A stretch of 64,000 nt of DNA, taken from positions 1 through 64,000 of the forward strand of contig NZ_QQSV01000012.1 in NCBI RefSeq assembly GCF_003351145.1. The letters are read 5' to 3'. The translations under genes were made by a program, and so were the position numbers. Origin of the DNA: Meiothermus sp. QL-1 (GTDB lineage: Bacteria > Deinococcota > Deinococci > Deinococcales > Thermaceae). The notes below the pieces were generated by a model. That model made no database searches. It was not told the origin of the DNA and saw nothing but the letters and a program-made list of their open reading frames with translations. Positions 32,701 to 40,871 of the stretch are shown piece after piece (position 1 is the stretch's first letter; each line of letters opens with the position of its first letter).

Positions 32701-35700
32701 CTGCAGGGGCGGGCCGGGGTGCTGCGGGGGGCGCTGGAGGGGGAGGGGCTGAGCCTTTCGGGGGAGCTCGAGACCACCTACGCGGGGCTGCCCCTAAAGG
32801 GTTGGTTCCGCCTTCCGGAGGCCGCGCTGGAGCGCCTGGAGGCCCGGCTGACCTTGCCCGGGGGCCGGGTGGAGTGGGCCGGTCGGCAGGCCCTTTTTGA
32901 CCTGGCGGCCGCACCCCTGGCCCAGGCCTTCGGCCTCGAGGTCGAGGGCTGGCTGCGGGGCTGGCTGGACCTGGAGGGCCGGGGCGAGGCGGAAGGGCAG
33001 CTGCGGGCCTGGGGCCAGCGGCTGCAGCTCGACTACAAAGACCGCTCCCTGGCCCTCTTCTTGCCCGAGCACCAGGCCGGGGTGGTGGCGGAGCTGGCCC
33101 CGGGGCAGGCCCCGCGCCTGGTGGGCATCGGGGCCCTGGAGGGGACGGTGGAGCTGGGGGAGGTGCTGCGCGGCTCCCTGAGCTACCAGGGCCCGGTGCG
33201 GGCGGTGGCCGAGCTGCAGGGCACCCTCCAGCGCCCCCAGGTGGTCCTGGAGGCGGCCACCCCCTGGGCCGAGCTCAGGGCTCAGGGCAGCTACATCCTT
33301 GCCCGGCAGCGGGCCGAGGGGAGCCTCGAGCTGGGGGGGCCCTACGCCCAGGGTCGCCTTGCCTTCTTCAGCGTGGGCAGCCGCTACCAGGCCAGCGGGC
33401 GGTTGGAAAGCCTGCAGTACCTGCGCCAGGGGGGGGTGCTGCGCCTGAGCGGGGAAGGGGGCCGGTGGCAGGCGGTCTGGGCGGCCCCCCTGCGCCTGGA
33501 GGCCAGCGGGCAGGGGGCCCATCTGGAGCGGCTGGAGCTGGCCGGGCAGGGGAGGCTCGAGCTTCCAGAACTGGGCCAGCTACCCCTCTCGGGCCGCCTT
33601 GGATTGTCGGAGCAGGGCTTCCGGGGGCGGATGCAGCTTGGGGGTCCGGTAGACCTGGCCCTGGTGGGGGAGGGGGAGCGGCTTTGGGCCCGGGGCACGG
33701 CCTACGGGGTGGGGCTGGAGGCCTATGCCGACCTTCAGGGTTCGCTGGGGGGGCGGCTTGGCCTGGAGCGCCGCCTGGCTGAGAGCAGCCTGCGGGTCGA
33801 GGCCCGGCTCGGCGGCCGCATCTTCCAGCCCGAGCTGGAGGGCGAGGGGGCGCTGGAGGGCCGGGGGGCTCGAGTTGCGCTGCGCTTTGGCTACCGCGAG
33901 GGGCTCTGGGCCGAGGCCGAGGGGGCAGGGCTTTCAGCCCGGCTGGAGGGAAGGCATCTGAGGGTGGACTTCTCCGGGAGCCTCGAGCCCTTCACGGGCC
34001 TGCCCGTTTCCCTGAGGACCCAGGGCGAGGGACCCTGGGAGCGGCTGGTCCTGCCCTTGCGCCTGAGCGGGCCCAATCTCGAGGCCGAGGGCCTCCTCCG
34101 GCCGGCCCAGCCCCTGCTCCAGCTTGCCGGCCGCTACGAGCGCCAGCGCTTTGAGCTGGCCTACGATGGCATGGCGCGCCTGCGGCTGGAGGGGCCGTAC
34201 GCCACCGGGCTGGTGCGCTGGGTGGACGGGGCCCCCAGCGGGCTCCTCAGCCTCGACCTGCCCCTGCCCATAGGGCGCCTCGTGGGCCGGGCCGATCTGG
34301 ATGGGGGTCGGGTGACCCTGGAGGGGCAGGAGGGCCTGCGGGGTCGGGTGCTGGCCCAGCTCCGCGAGGGGTGGGGCCAGCCGGCCCGCTGGCGCGTGGA
34401 GGCTGGCTTGCAGGGGGCCCTGGCCGGCCAGCCGCTCGGGTTCTCGGGGCGCTTCGAGCTGGATGGGGCGCCGCTGGCCCTCCGCGGCGGGGGGCAGCTG
34501 GAGCTTCCTGGCTGGGGGGGTCTGGCCCTGGAGGCCCAGGGGGAGGAGGTGGAGGTTCGCGGCCAGGAGGGGCTGGACCCTTTGCAGGGTCGGCTGGTCC
34601 TGCGCCCTTTGCGCCTGGACTGGTCGTACGTGGGGGCGCTGCCCAGGGGCTTGGGGGAGCTCACGGCCCGCGGCACCTACCCCGGGCGCTGGGCCCAGGG
34701 CCGTTACCAGGGGTTCGGTCAGGCGCTGGCCCTGGAGGGGGAGGAAAGAACTCTGCGGCTTTCTGCCCCCGGGCTGGAGGCGCGTCTGGCGCCGGAGGGG
34801 CTTTCGGCCCGGCTGGCGGGGTACCGGCCCCTAGAGGGTCTGCAGCTTTCCGGGGTGCTGGAAGGGGCCTGGCAGGCGCTCTCGGCCCGGCTGGAGTGGG
34901 CAGGCTGGGGCCGCCAGGGGGGACTGGAGGCCCGCTGGGCGGAGAGGCGGCTGGAGGCCCGGCTGGAGGGCGACCTGGCCGGCGCGCTGGTCTATGACGG
35001 AGCCTGGAAGGGGCGGCTCGAGCTGCGGGAGGGGTATTTTGAGCTCTCGGGCACGGGCCTTCCCTTACTCGAGGGTGAGGCGCTGGGCCTGGCCCTCCGC
35101 CTGCGCTACCCCTGGTTGGAGGTGGCGGCCAGCAGGGAGGAGCTGAACCGACCGGATGGGCACCTCACCTTGGAGCTGGCCAGGCGCGAGGCCAGCGGCA
35201 GCCTGGCGCTGGCGGGCCTAGTGCTCCGGGGGCAGGGGCCCAGGCTGGAGGGGGGCTATCCCCTGGCCGATGGCCGGCTTCTGGCGGAGCTGGACCTCCG
35301 CACCCTGGTCCTCGAGCTCAGCGCCCCCGGGCTGGGCACGGGTGCGCTGAGGTTGGCGCAGGGCCAGCTTGGCGGCGCGATGACCCTCTCGCTTTACGGG
35401 CTGGAGGCCAGCCTGGAAGGCTCCGGCGAGGAGCTTCGGCTGCGCGTACGGCACCCCGAGACCCCCTGGCTGCCCTGGGGGGCGGGAGGATTGGAGGGAA
35501 GGGTGGGGTTGGACGGGGCGTGGCGCCTGCTTTACCAGGACGTCGGGCGCAGGCAGCGGCTCAGGGCTGAGGGCCGGCTGCTGGAGGGCCGGCTGGAGGC
35601 CGAGGGGGCCTGGCTCGAGGGCCAGATGCGCTATGCCCAAAGCGCCTGGCAGGGCCGCCTGCGCGCCAACCTACCCCTGGAGACCCTGGCCAGCCGGTTG

Positions 35701-37968
35701 GAGCTCGAGCTGGAGGGAAGGGAGGTCCTCGAGGCCCGTGGACACCTGCGCGGCGACCTGGGCAGGCTGGATCTGGAGGCCCGCCTGGGCCGCGAGGGGC
35801 CCAGCGCCCGGGCCGGCTTCGACGACCTGGCCGTGGAGGAGGTGCCCTGGGTGAATGGCCGCCTTCCCTTCCTGACTGGACGGGCCACAGGGTCTCTCCT
35901 CTACGAGCAAGGCCGGCTGCGCTTCGAACTCAAAAGCCCAGCCCTCCGGGTCAGGGGGGATGAGCTGGCCCTCGCGAGCCGGCTGGAAGGCGTCTGGCAG
36001 GGGGGCCGTGGGGAGGCGCTGCTCAGCCTGGAGCGCGCCAGCGCGCAAGGGGAGGGGCTCGGCGCCAACCGCACCACCCTGCGGCTGCGGCTTGGGGGTG
36101 GGCGGCTGGAGGGAGAGGCCTCTGCACAAGCGTTTCCGCTGCACTGGCTGTTTTCTGCCTGGGCCGGTGAGCTGGCGGGCCGGGCCTTCTGGACGGGCCA
36201 GGCCCGCTTCAGCCTGAACCTGGAGGACCCCTGGGCCTCGAGGGGGGTCTGGGTGGGGGAGTACCTGCGCTTCGAAGGGGGGGGCGACACCCTGGTGGGC
36301 CGGGCAGCTTTGCGCTTCGAGCAGGAGCGGCTCTACATCGACCACCTGGCCCTCTCGGGCAAGGGCACCTGGAGCGGCTCGGGCTACTACGGCCGGCGGG
36401 GCAGCGACCTGCAGCTCAACCTGGAGAACACCGTCTTCACCCCGGTGCTTCAGGTAATCCCCAACCTCAAGCCCCTGACCCCGGAGGGCAGCGGCACCCT
36501 GCGGCTCAGGGCGAACGGCCGGACCTTTGAGCTTGCTTTGGAAGATTTCAAATTCAGGCTGGGCCCGGTGCGGGCCGAGACCCCCCGGGCGCTGGTGCGG
36601 GTGGCCGACTCTGCCCGGGCCGAGGGGCGCCTCCGCCTCACCGCCCCCTACCCCGCCGAGGCCCAGCTTTCCGGGGAGGGCGATCTGAGCAGCTTTACCG
36701 TGCGCGCCGTTGGAAGCGCCAACCTGCCCCTGCTTAGCCCGGACGAGCCCTTTGCCCTGAGCTTTAGCTACCCGGCCTACACCCTCGATGCTACCCTGCA
36801 GCGGCGCCCTGCCCGGCTCTACGGCACCCTTTTCCCCCAGCTCATCCTGACCCTACAGGGCCAGGTACCGGTGAGCTACCCCCGCTACTTCCTGCTCGAC
36901 GGCCTTTTAGACACCAACCTGATTCTGCGTTACCAGCGGGGGAGCTACCTCCTGCAGGGGGCGGTGGAGGTGCTCCGCGCCCGCCTGGGCTTGCCCGAAG
37001 GAGAGCGGGAGGTCTCCATCGCCCTACCGGCCGAGCCCGCCCAGGCTGGAGGCGGGATGCCGGTGGAGTTTGTCAACGTCCAGATTCGGGCCGAACGGGG
37101 TGTGCTGATCCAGGAGTCGCTGGCCCAGGGGGAGCTGGCGGGAGAGGTCTACCTGAGCGGGAGCCTGCTCGACCCCTACCTATCCGGCGAGGTGGTGCCC
37201 CTGCGGGGCAGCTTCAGGCTGTGGGACCGCGATTTCGTCATCCGGGACCGGGGCCAGGAGCGCAGCTACGCCCGCTTCACCCCTTCGGCGGGCATCCTGC
37301 CCGAGCTGCAGATAATCGCCGACACCACCGTTTTAGACCGGGCCCAGGACAACCAGCGCATCCAGGTCAACCTAACCCTGCGGGGCACCTTCGTGCGGCA
37401 GAACGGGCGGATTAAGGTGAACCTCACCCCCAGCTTTGTGGCCCTTGCCGGCGGCGAGCCCGCCCGGAAGAACGACGGCGAGGTCTATACTGAGGCCGAG
37501 ATCTACGCTCTTTTGCTGCTGGGTCGCTCCGACCTTTCGGCCCTGCCGGCGGACATCGCCCAGACAGGGCTTCAGGCTGCGGTGCAGAACTTCATCGTGG
37601 GTCAGCTCGAGCGCGAGCTGGCCCGGGCCCTGGGGCTCGACCAGGTGCGCCTGGAGATCCCCGCCTTGAATGGGGGCACCCTGGAGGAGACCCGCTTCAC
37701 CGTGGGGCGCTACCTTTCCTCGGAGCTCTTCCTGGCCTACAGCGTGGACCTGCGCGGCTACCAGACTCTCTTCGCCGAGTACCAGCAGGGCGATTTCCGC
37801 TTCCGCTTCAGCAGCGAGGTCTTCCCCCGCCCCAGGCCCGAGCTCACCTTGGGCTATACCCTGCGCCCTTTGGGAATTGACCTGACCCTGGACCTGGCCA
37901 CAGGGGTGAGCGATGGCGTTCGCGGCGATGGGATTCGCTTTGGGGTGGGCCTCACCTTCCGCTTCTAG
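29734..37968 (+). CDS. Giant TamB/AsmA-like translocation and assembly module protein, 2744 residues
   Basis: GTG start. Residues 4-27 form a single N-terminal membrane anchor, followed by an AsmA/TamB-like N-terminal region (VLQEGLGAAGLEASWRAVGGYLLTGLELRGVRLEG). The middle, about 2200 residues, is built of short beta strands with alternating hydrophobic residues and recurring G-E-G-x-L patterns, but no exact tandem repeat. The last 420 residues are a TamB C-terminal (DUF490) domain: GSFRLWDRDFVI, AEIYALLLLGRSDLS and the closing FRFGVGLTFRF type beta end. Such proteins span the periplasm as a hydrophobic groove for lipid transport or outer-membrane protein assembly. It is about twice E. coli TamB (1259). 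No TamA/BamA-like gene lies beside it. Confidence 0.85.
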   Translation: MRFWRWLAAFLLLLLVGLPAFPPLIARVLQEGLGAAGLEASWRAVGGYLLTGLELRGVRLEGEGFRLEADRLRLGYNLLGLRRKELPLRIWAEEGQVLLHWENLFPEEAAPAAPSPIALRVEELGLSRIAVQFEEGRRVMLPPVQARVEGTGPYQVHLRLPEGRLNAVVWRTGQAFEAWRIEARGELRAARYWFDGLEAGEVEGIWTVGPGGIQGRNQIKGARVRLVGFDLGEIYGGVDFDGRLVTANLVGRGLGGPLRGAATVDLERQEYRFRVEGRPTLPALAQHFGLRLPVEGEGPLVLEGRGWQHLVLSGRYSGEGRMLGEPLRYEGTLAFDQLFRLDALVDGAFFDRTFQARLALRGEGYSLVVRDTYQSELRLDGRGARLAGQGVLALPRPLAGEAELRFAGEGARWQLGVRAEGVGLPLFRPFSLSGRLEGEGARVQGQLGALRLGGTWDDLLLELGRLELAVGSLGGRGRLQGGRLQAELAYDSPYARFPLSLWQEDGAWRVANRYAQGRYAGGVFDLQVRDLPLEVLEPLRLSGRLRYSEGQLSGGWGLQGERLWVEGVLQALSTRFKGEVKTPWRALPLVGTADAGGLSARLDTLGIRADALGVRFQGPLVLNPQLRLEANLGLRGSRYEGEARLDTPWLQGRVEGRGEGLWLRTEGYARLSGPLWPSPALSGPLTLPRVGPLEVPPVFLRIDREAVRWAGGELRLRAGLPFEGSLPFRLAGEEGRLWARGNLERGRLVLSTPYGQLSGEGPWGGLAVRGRLAYAGYQAELRLLADLFRLAYQGRVEVPRLEGGLWFQGQGASLTYTAELQNGRLRLAGSYSPAPEPLEGLRFRLVASDYDLAPWGLPATVRGSWSERGGRLTLRSAYGQAQLTAPRLLGPFAVRVESPYASLAGWADFGALNLRGTLNLPYLRGTLAVQGPWQNLAARGQGVYALPYLEPLPWRFEADVWERGWRLSGPLALEGQGLAYRGQVNWPYRLQGRAGVLRGALEGEGLSLSGELETTYAGLPLKGWFRLPEAALERLEARLTLPGGRVEWAGRQALFDLAAAPLAQAFGLEVEGWLRGWLDLEGRGEAEGQLRAWGQRLQLDYKDRSLALFLPEHQAGVVAELAPGQAPRLVGIGALEGTVELGEVLRGSLSYQGPVRAVAELQGTLQRPQVVLEAATPWAELRAQGSYILARQRAEGSLELGGPYAQGRLAFFSVGSRYQASGRLESLQYLRQGGVLRLSGEGGRWQAVWAAPLRLEASGQGAHLERLELAGQGRLELPELGQLPLSGRLGLSEQGFRGRMQLGGPVDLALVGEGERLWARGTAYGVGLEAYADLQGSLGGRLGLERRLAESSLRVEARLGGRIFQPELEGEGALEGRGARVALRFGYREGLWAEAEGAGLSARLEGRHLRVDFSGSLEPFTGLPVSLRTQGEGPWERLVLPLRLSGPNLEAEGLLRPAQPLLQLAGRYERQRFELAYDGMARLRLEGPYATGLVRWVDGAPSGLLSLDLPLPIGRLVGRADLDGGRVTLEGQEGLRGRVLAQLREGWGQPARWRVEAGLQGALAGQPLGFSGRFELDGAPLALRGGGQLELPGWGGLALEAQGEEVEVRGQEGLDPLQGRLVLRPLRLDWSYVGALPRGLGELTARGTYPGRWAQGRYQGFGQALALEGEERTLRLSAPGLEARLAPEGLSARLAGYRPLEGLQLSGVLEGAWQALSARLEWAGWGRQGGLEARWAERRLEARLEGDLAGALVYDGAWKGRLELREGYFELSGTGLPLLEGEALGLALRLRYPWLEVAASREELNRPDGHLTLELARREASGSLALAGLVLRGQGPRLEGGYPLADGRLLAELDLRTLVLELSAPGLGTGALRLAQGQLGGAMTLSLYGLEASLEGSGEELRLRVRHPETPWLPWGAGGLEGRVGLDGAWRLLYQDVGRRQRLRAEGRLLEGRLEAEGAWLEGQMRYAQSAWQGRLRANLPLETLASRLELELEGREVLEARGHLRGDLGRLDLEARLGREGPSARAGFDDLAVEEVPWVNGRLPFLTGRATGSLLYEQGRLRFELKSPALRVRGDELALASRLEGVWQGGRGEALLSLERASAQGEGLGANRTTLRLRLGGGRLEGEASAQAFPLHWLFSAWAGELAGRAFWTGQARFSLNLEDPWASRGVWVGEYLRFEGGGDTLVGRAALRFEQERLYIDHLALSGKGTWSGSGYYGRRGSDLQLNLENTVFTPVLQVIPNLKPLTPEGSGTLRLRANGRTFELALEDFKFRLGPVRAETPRALVRVADSARAEGRLRLTAPYPAEAQLSGEGDLSSFTVRAVGSANLPLLSPDEPFALSFSYPAYTLDATLQRRPARLYGTLFPQLILTLQGQVPVSYPRYFLLDGLLDTNLILRYQRGSYLLQGAVEVLRARLGLPEGEREVSIALPAEPAQAGGGMPVEFVNVQIRAERGVLIQESLAQGELAGEVYLSGSLLDPYLSGEVVPLRGSFRLWDRDFVIRDRGQERSYARFTPSAGILPELQIIADTTVLDRAQDNQRIQVNLTLRGTFVRQNGRIKVNLTPSFVALAGGEPARKNDGEVYTEAEIYALLLLGRSDLSALPADIAQTGLQAAVQNFIVGQLERELARALGLDQVRLEIPALNGGTLEETRFTVGRYLSSELFLAYSVDLRGYQTLFAEYQQGDFRFRFSSEVFPRPRPELTLGYTLRPLGIDLTLDLATGVSDGVRGDGIRFGVGLTFRF

Positions 37969-38390
37969 AGCTCTAGGATTCGCGCCTGTACCCGCCGAAA
38001 ACCCTCCCAGCCGGCCTCGTCCAGGTGGTCGTGTCCCAAAAGATGCCAAAGCCCGTGCGCGGCCAGCACCCGCAGCTCCGTCTCCAGGCTGTGGCCCAGG
38101 GCCCCGGCCTGGCGGCCTGCGTGCTCCACGCTGATCACGATATCCCCCAGGTGGGGGGGGATGAAGGGGTCGCCTGGCTCGTAGGTGGGGAAGGAGAGCA
38201 CATCGGTGGGGGCATCCTCACCCCAGTGGGCCCTTTTGAGGGCCCTTATCTCCTGGTCGTTCGTCAGAACCAGGGTCAGGGCCTTGTCCTCCTGGCCCAG
38301 CTCGCGCATCAGGCCCTGCAGGGCCCGCCTGAGCCGGGGCGCGAGCCCCCGGGGCAGGGGGAGGTGGGTTACCAGGTCCACGATGGGCAT
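37965..38390 (-). CDS. ybeY: Endoribonuclease YbeY (16S rRNA maturation)
   Basis: 141 residues. A zinc-dependent RNase required for 16S rRNA 3'-end maturation and ribosome quality control. The metal signature HGxxHLxGHDH is present, with His112, His116 and His122. The segment PTDVLSFPTYEPGD is the family's second landmark. It starts 2 bases after phoH in the same operon and shares the CTAG stop with the convergent giant gene (37965-37968). Confidence 0.95.
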   Translation of the reverse strand: MPIVDLVTHLPLPRGLAPRLRRALQGLMRELGQEDKALTLVLTNDQEIRALKRAHWGEDAPTDVLSFPTYEPGDPFIPPHLGDIVISVEHAGRQAGALGHSLETELRVLAAHGLWHLLGHDHLDEAGWEGFRRVQARILEL

Positions 38391-38392
38391 AA

Positions 38393-39379
38393 CTAGCCCG
38401 GGGCGGGCCCGCTTTGGTGCTCGTAGGCCTCGTAGGCCTTGATGATGCGGGCCACCAGCGGGTGCCGCACCACGTCCGATTCCAAAAAACGCTGCTGGGC
38501 GATGCCCTCGATGCCCTTGAGGATGCGCAGGGCCTCCACCAGGCCGCTTTTTTGCGCTTTGGGCAGGTCGATCTGGGTGATGTCGCCGGTAATCACCACC
38601 CGGCTGTTGAAGCCTATGCGGGTCAGGAACATCTTCATCTGTTCGGGCGTGGTGTTTTGCGCCTCGTCCAGGATGATGAAGGCATCGTTCAGGGTGCGGC
38701 CCCGCATGAAGGCCAGGGGGGCTACCTCGATGACCCCGGACTGGATGTACTGCTCGAAGCGTTCGGCATCGATCATGTCGAAAAGCGCGTCGTAAAGGGG
38801 CCGCAGGTAGGGGTCGATCTTAGCCTGAAGGTCGCCGGGCAAAAACCCAAGCCGCTCCCCCGCCTCCACCGCCGGGCGGGTGAGGATGATGCGCTTGACC
38901 CGCTTGGCCTTGAGGAAGGCCACCGCCATCGCTACCGCCAGATAGGTTTTGCCGGTTCCGGCCGGGCCGATGCCGAAGGTGATGTCGTGGGTGCTGATGG
39001 CCTCGATGTACCGGCGCTGGCCCGGGGTTTTGGGCTTGAGCCGCCCCGGCAGGGTGATCTCGCCCCCCAGGAGTAAGGGGCCGCCCTCCCCAGGCTGGGG
39101 CTGGCCGCTCTCGGCCCCTGCCACCACCTGTTCTACCGTGCTTAGGTCCAGCTCGGCTCCCTGGCGCACCAGGGTGACCAGGTCCCGCACCACCCGCTCG
39201 GCCAGGCGCACATCGGCGGGCCTTCCGCTGATCTGCACCTCCTGGCCCCGCACCACCAGCTGGGCGGGAAGAAGTTTGCGCAGGGTTTTCAGATGCTGGT
39301 CCCCGTGGCCCAGAAGGGCCAGGGTTTCCTGTGGAGAGTGCAGCGGCACTACCGCTTTGGCTTCCTTACTCTTCTCCAA
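38393..39379 (-). CDS. phoH: PhoH family ATPase (YbeZ/PhoH-like)
   Basis: 328 residues. The N-terminal KH-like RNA-binding segment is about 12-80; the ATPase core has Walker A GPAGTGKTYLAVAMA, ILTRPAVEAGERLGFLPGDL and Walker B FIILDEAQNTTPEQMKMFLTRIG. It is typically paired with YbeY, as here. The start appears to be TTG at 39379: AGGAG lies 6 bases upstream and the product then begins MEKSKEAKAVVPLHS. It overlaps the upstream membrane-protein gene by 31 bases. Confidence 0.92.
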   Translation of the reverse strand: MEKSKEAKAVVPLHSPQETLALLGHGDQHLKTLRKLLPAQLVVRGQEVQISGRPADVRLAERVVRDLVTLVRQGAELDLSTVEQVVAGAESGQPQPGEGGPLLLGGEITLPGRLKPKTPGQRRYIEAISTHDITFGIGPAGTGKTYLAVAMAVAFLKAKRVKRIILTRPAVEAGERLGFLPGDLQAKIDPYLRPLYDALFDMIDAERFEQYIQSGVIEVAPLAFMRGRTLNDAFIILDEAQNTTPEQMKMFLTRIGFNSRVVITGDITQIDLPKAQKSGLVEALRILKGIEGIAQQRFLESDVVRHPLVARIIKAYEAYEHQSGPAPG

Positions 39380-39810
39380 TATCGGCTCCTGGGTTCAGCC
39401 AGTATCTGGTGCCAAACCACACCATTCAGGATAGCATCCGGTTGGGCGGAGAACTGCCACCTCAGGGCAGGCCTCCGCCGCTCGGGACTGGGGCTCGGAA
39501 GCAACTGGGGTTCGGGCGCGGCCGTTTTCGGAGCCAGACGCTCTGCCTCCGGTTCCTCCCGCCGCTTCCGCTGTGGGGGCCGGATGGGGCGGGGCGGCTG
39601 GGTTTTGGGCGGGGTGGGGCGGGGTGGAGGGGGTGGCGGGGGCGGGGCGGCCTGGGGCTGCGAAGGGGGCTGCCTCTCACCGGGCAGTGGAATTTCGTCG
39701 GGCTCAAAGTCGCGAGGCAGTTGCTGCCCCCGCCGCAGGAGGCCCTGGAGGGCCGGCAGGATGATAAAGAAGAACAGGAACAAAAGCCCGAGGATATCGT
39801 CTAAACCCAT
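39349..39810 (-). CDS. Proline-rich single-pass membrane protein of unknown function between floA and phoH
   Basis: 153 residues: a very hydrophobic N-terminal helix (about residues 5-26), then a long proline- and arginine-rich, probably disordered region (about 45-115, with eight prolines in a row), and a basic C-terminus. It starts 9 bases after floA with AGGAGAG before the ATG. In Bacillus the equivalent position between floA and phoH also holds a small gene (yqfB), but no similarity can be claimed here. The position suggests a membrane-microdomain or ribosome-related partner (inference). Confidence 0.72.
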   Translation of the reverse strand: MGLDDILGLLFLFFFIILPALQGLLRRGQQLPRDFEPDEIPLPGERQPPSQPQAAPPPPPPPPRPTPPKTQPPRPIRPPQRKRREEPEAERLAPKTAAPEPQLLPSPSPERRRPALRWQFSAQPDAILNGVVWHQILAEPRSRYWRRVRKPKR

Positions 39811-39819
39811 ACTGCTCTC

Positions 39820-40821
39820 CTAGCGGGGGGGCGTGGTGCCCGAGCCGCCCTCCGGGGTGCTGCCCCCGCTGGCCCGGCTGATGGATTCGCGCATGTCGGT
39901 GTCGGCCTCGATGTTCTTGAGCTGGTAGTAGTCCATGACCCCAAGGCGCCCGTTGCGCAAAGCCTCGGCCAGCGCCAGGGGCACCGCGGCCTGGGCCTCC
40001 ACCAGCTTGGCCCGCATGGCCTCCACCAAGGCGGCGTTTTCCTGCTCCAGCGCCACCGCCATGGCCCGCCGCTCCTCGGCCTTGGCCTGGGCGATCTTTT
40101 TGTCCGCCTCGGCCTGGTCGGTGCGAAGCTGGGCCCCGATGTTCTTGCCCACATCCACTTCGGCGATGTCCACCGAAAGAATCTCGAAGGCCGTTCCCGC
40201 GTCCAGCCCCTTGGCCAGCACGGTCTTGGAGATACGGTCGGGCTGCTCGAGCACCATCTTGTGGTCCTCCGACTGCCCGATGGAGGCCACAATCCCCTCG
40301 CCCACCCGGGCCACGATGGTCTCCTCGCCCGCACCCCCCACCAGCCGGTCGATGTTGGCCCGCACGGTGATGCGCGCGGTGACCAGCAACTGGATGCCGT
40401 CCTTGGCCATCCCGGCCACCGTGGGGCTGGTGATCACCTTGGGGTTGACCGAGAGCTTGACTGCTTCCAGCACGTCGCGCCCCGCCAGATCGATGGCTGC
40501 GGCGCGGTCGAAGTTAAGCTTGATGCCCGCCTTGTCGGCGGCGATCAGGGCGTCCACCACCCGGTCCACGTTGCCCCCGGCCAGGTACTGGGCCTCGAGC
40601 TTGGCCGTCTCCACCGGTATGCCGGCCTTGAAGGCCTTGATCATGGGGTTGACGATCTTGGCCGGGGGAATCCGGCGGAAGCGCATGCCCACTAAGGAGG
40701 TGAGGGGCACGTTCACCCCGGAGAAGAGCGCGGTGATCCAGAGGGGAACGGGAACCAGGTAAAAGAAGAGGAAAACCGCCAGCAAAAGGATACCGGCTAG
40801 GATTAGGGCACCTACTTCCAT
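39820..40821 (-). CDS. floA: Flotillin-like protein FloA
   Basis: 333 residues. Membrane hairpin at about 4-43 ([24 protein letters not shown]), then [23 protein letters not shown], the SPFH/FloA core, and an alanine/glutamate-rich coiled coil (about 225-290, [28 protein letters not shown]). Scaffolds functional membrane microdomains. AGGAGG stands 6 bases before the ATG. It follows nfeD by 50 bases in the conserved nfeD-floA order. Confidence 0.95.
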   Translation of the reverse strand: MEVGALILAGILLLAVFLFFYLVPVPLWITALFSGVNVPLTSLVGMRFRRIPPAKIVNPMIKAFKAGIPVETAKLEAQYLAGGNVDRVVDALIAADKAGIKLNFDRAAAIDLAGRDVLEAVKLSVNPKVITSPTVAGMAKDGIQLLVTARITVRANIDRLVGGAGEETIVARVGEGIVASIGQSEDHKMVLEQPDRISKTVLAKGLDAGTAFEILSVDIAEVDVGKNIGAQLRTDQAEADKKIAQAKAEERRAMAVALEQENAALVEAMRAKLVEAQAAVPLALAEALRNGRLGVMDYYQLKNIEADTDMRESISRASGGSTPEGGSGTTPPR

Positions 40822-40871
40822 AAACGCCTCCTGTTACCGAGGGTAGTTTACCCGATTCAATCAAGCAGGCC

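Noticed and set aside
29734-37968. Tandem repeats inside the giant gene
   Set aside because: Short G-E-G-x-L and beta-strand patterns recur but with variable spacing and no exact repeat unit, so no repeat array is annotated.
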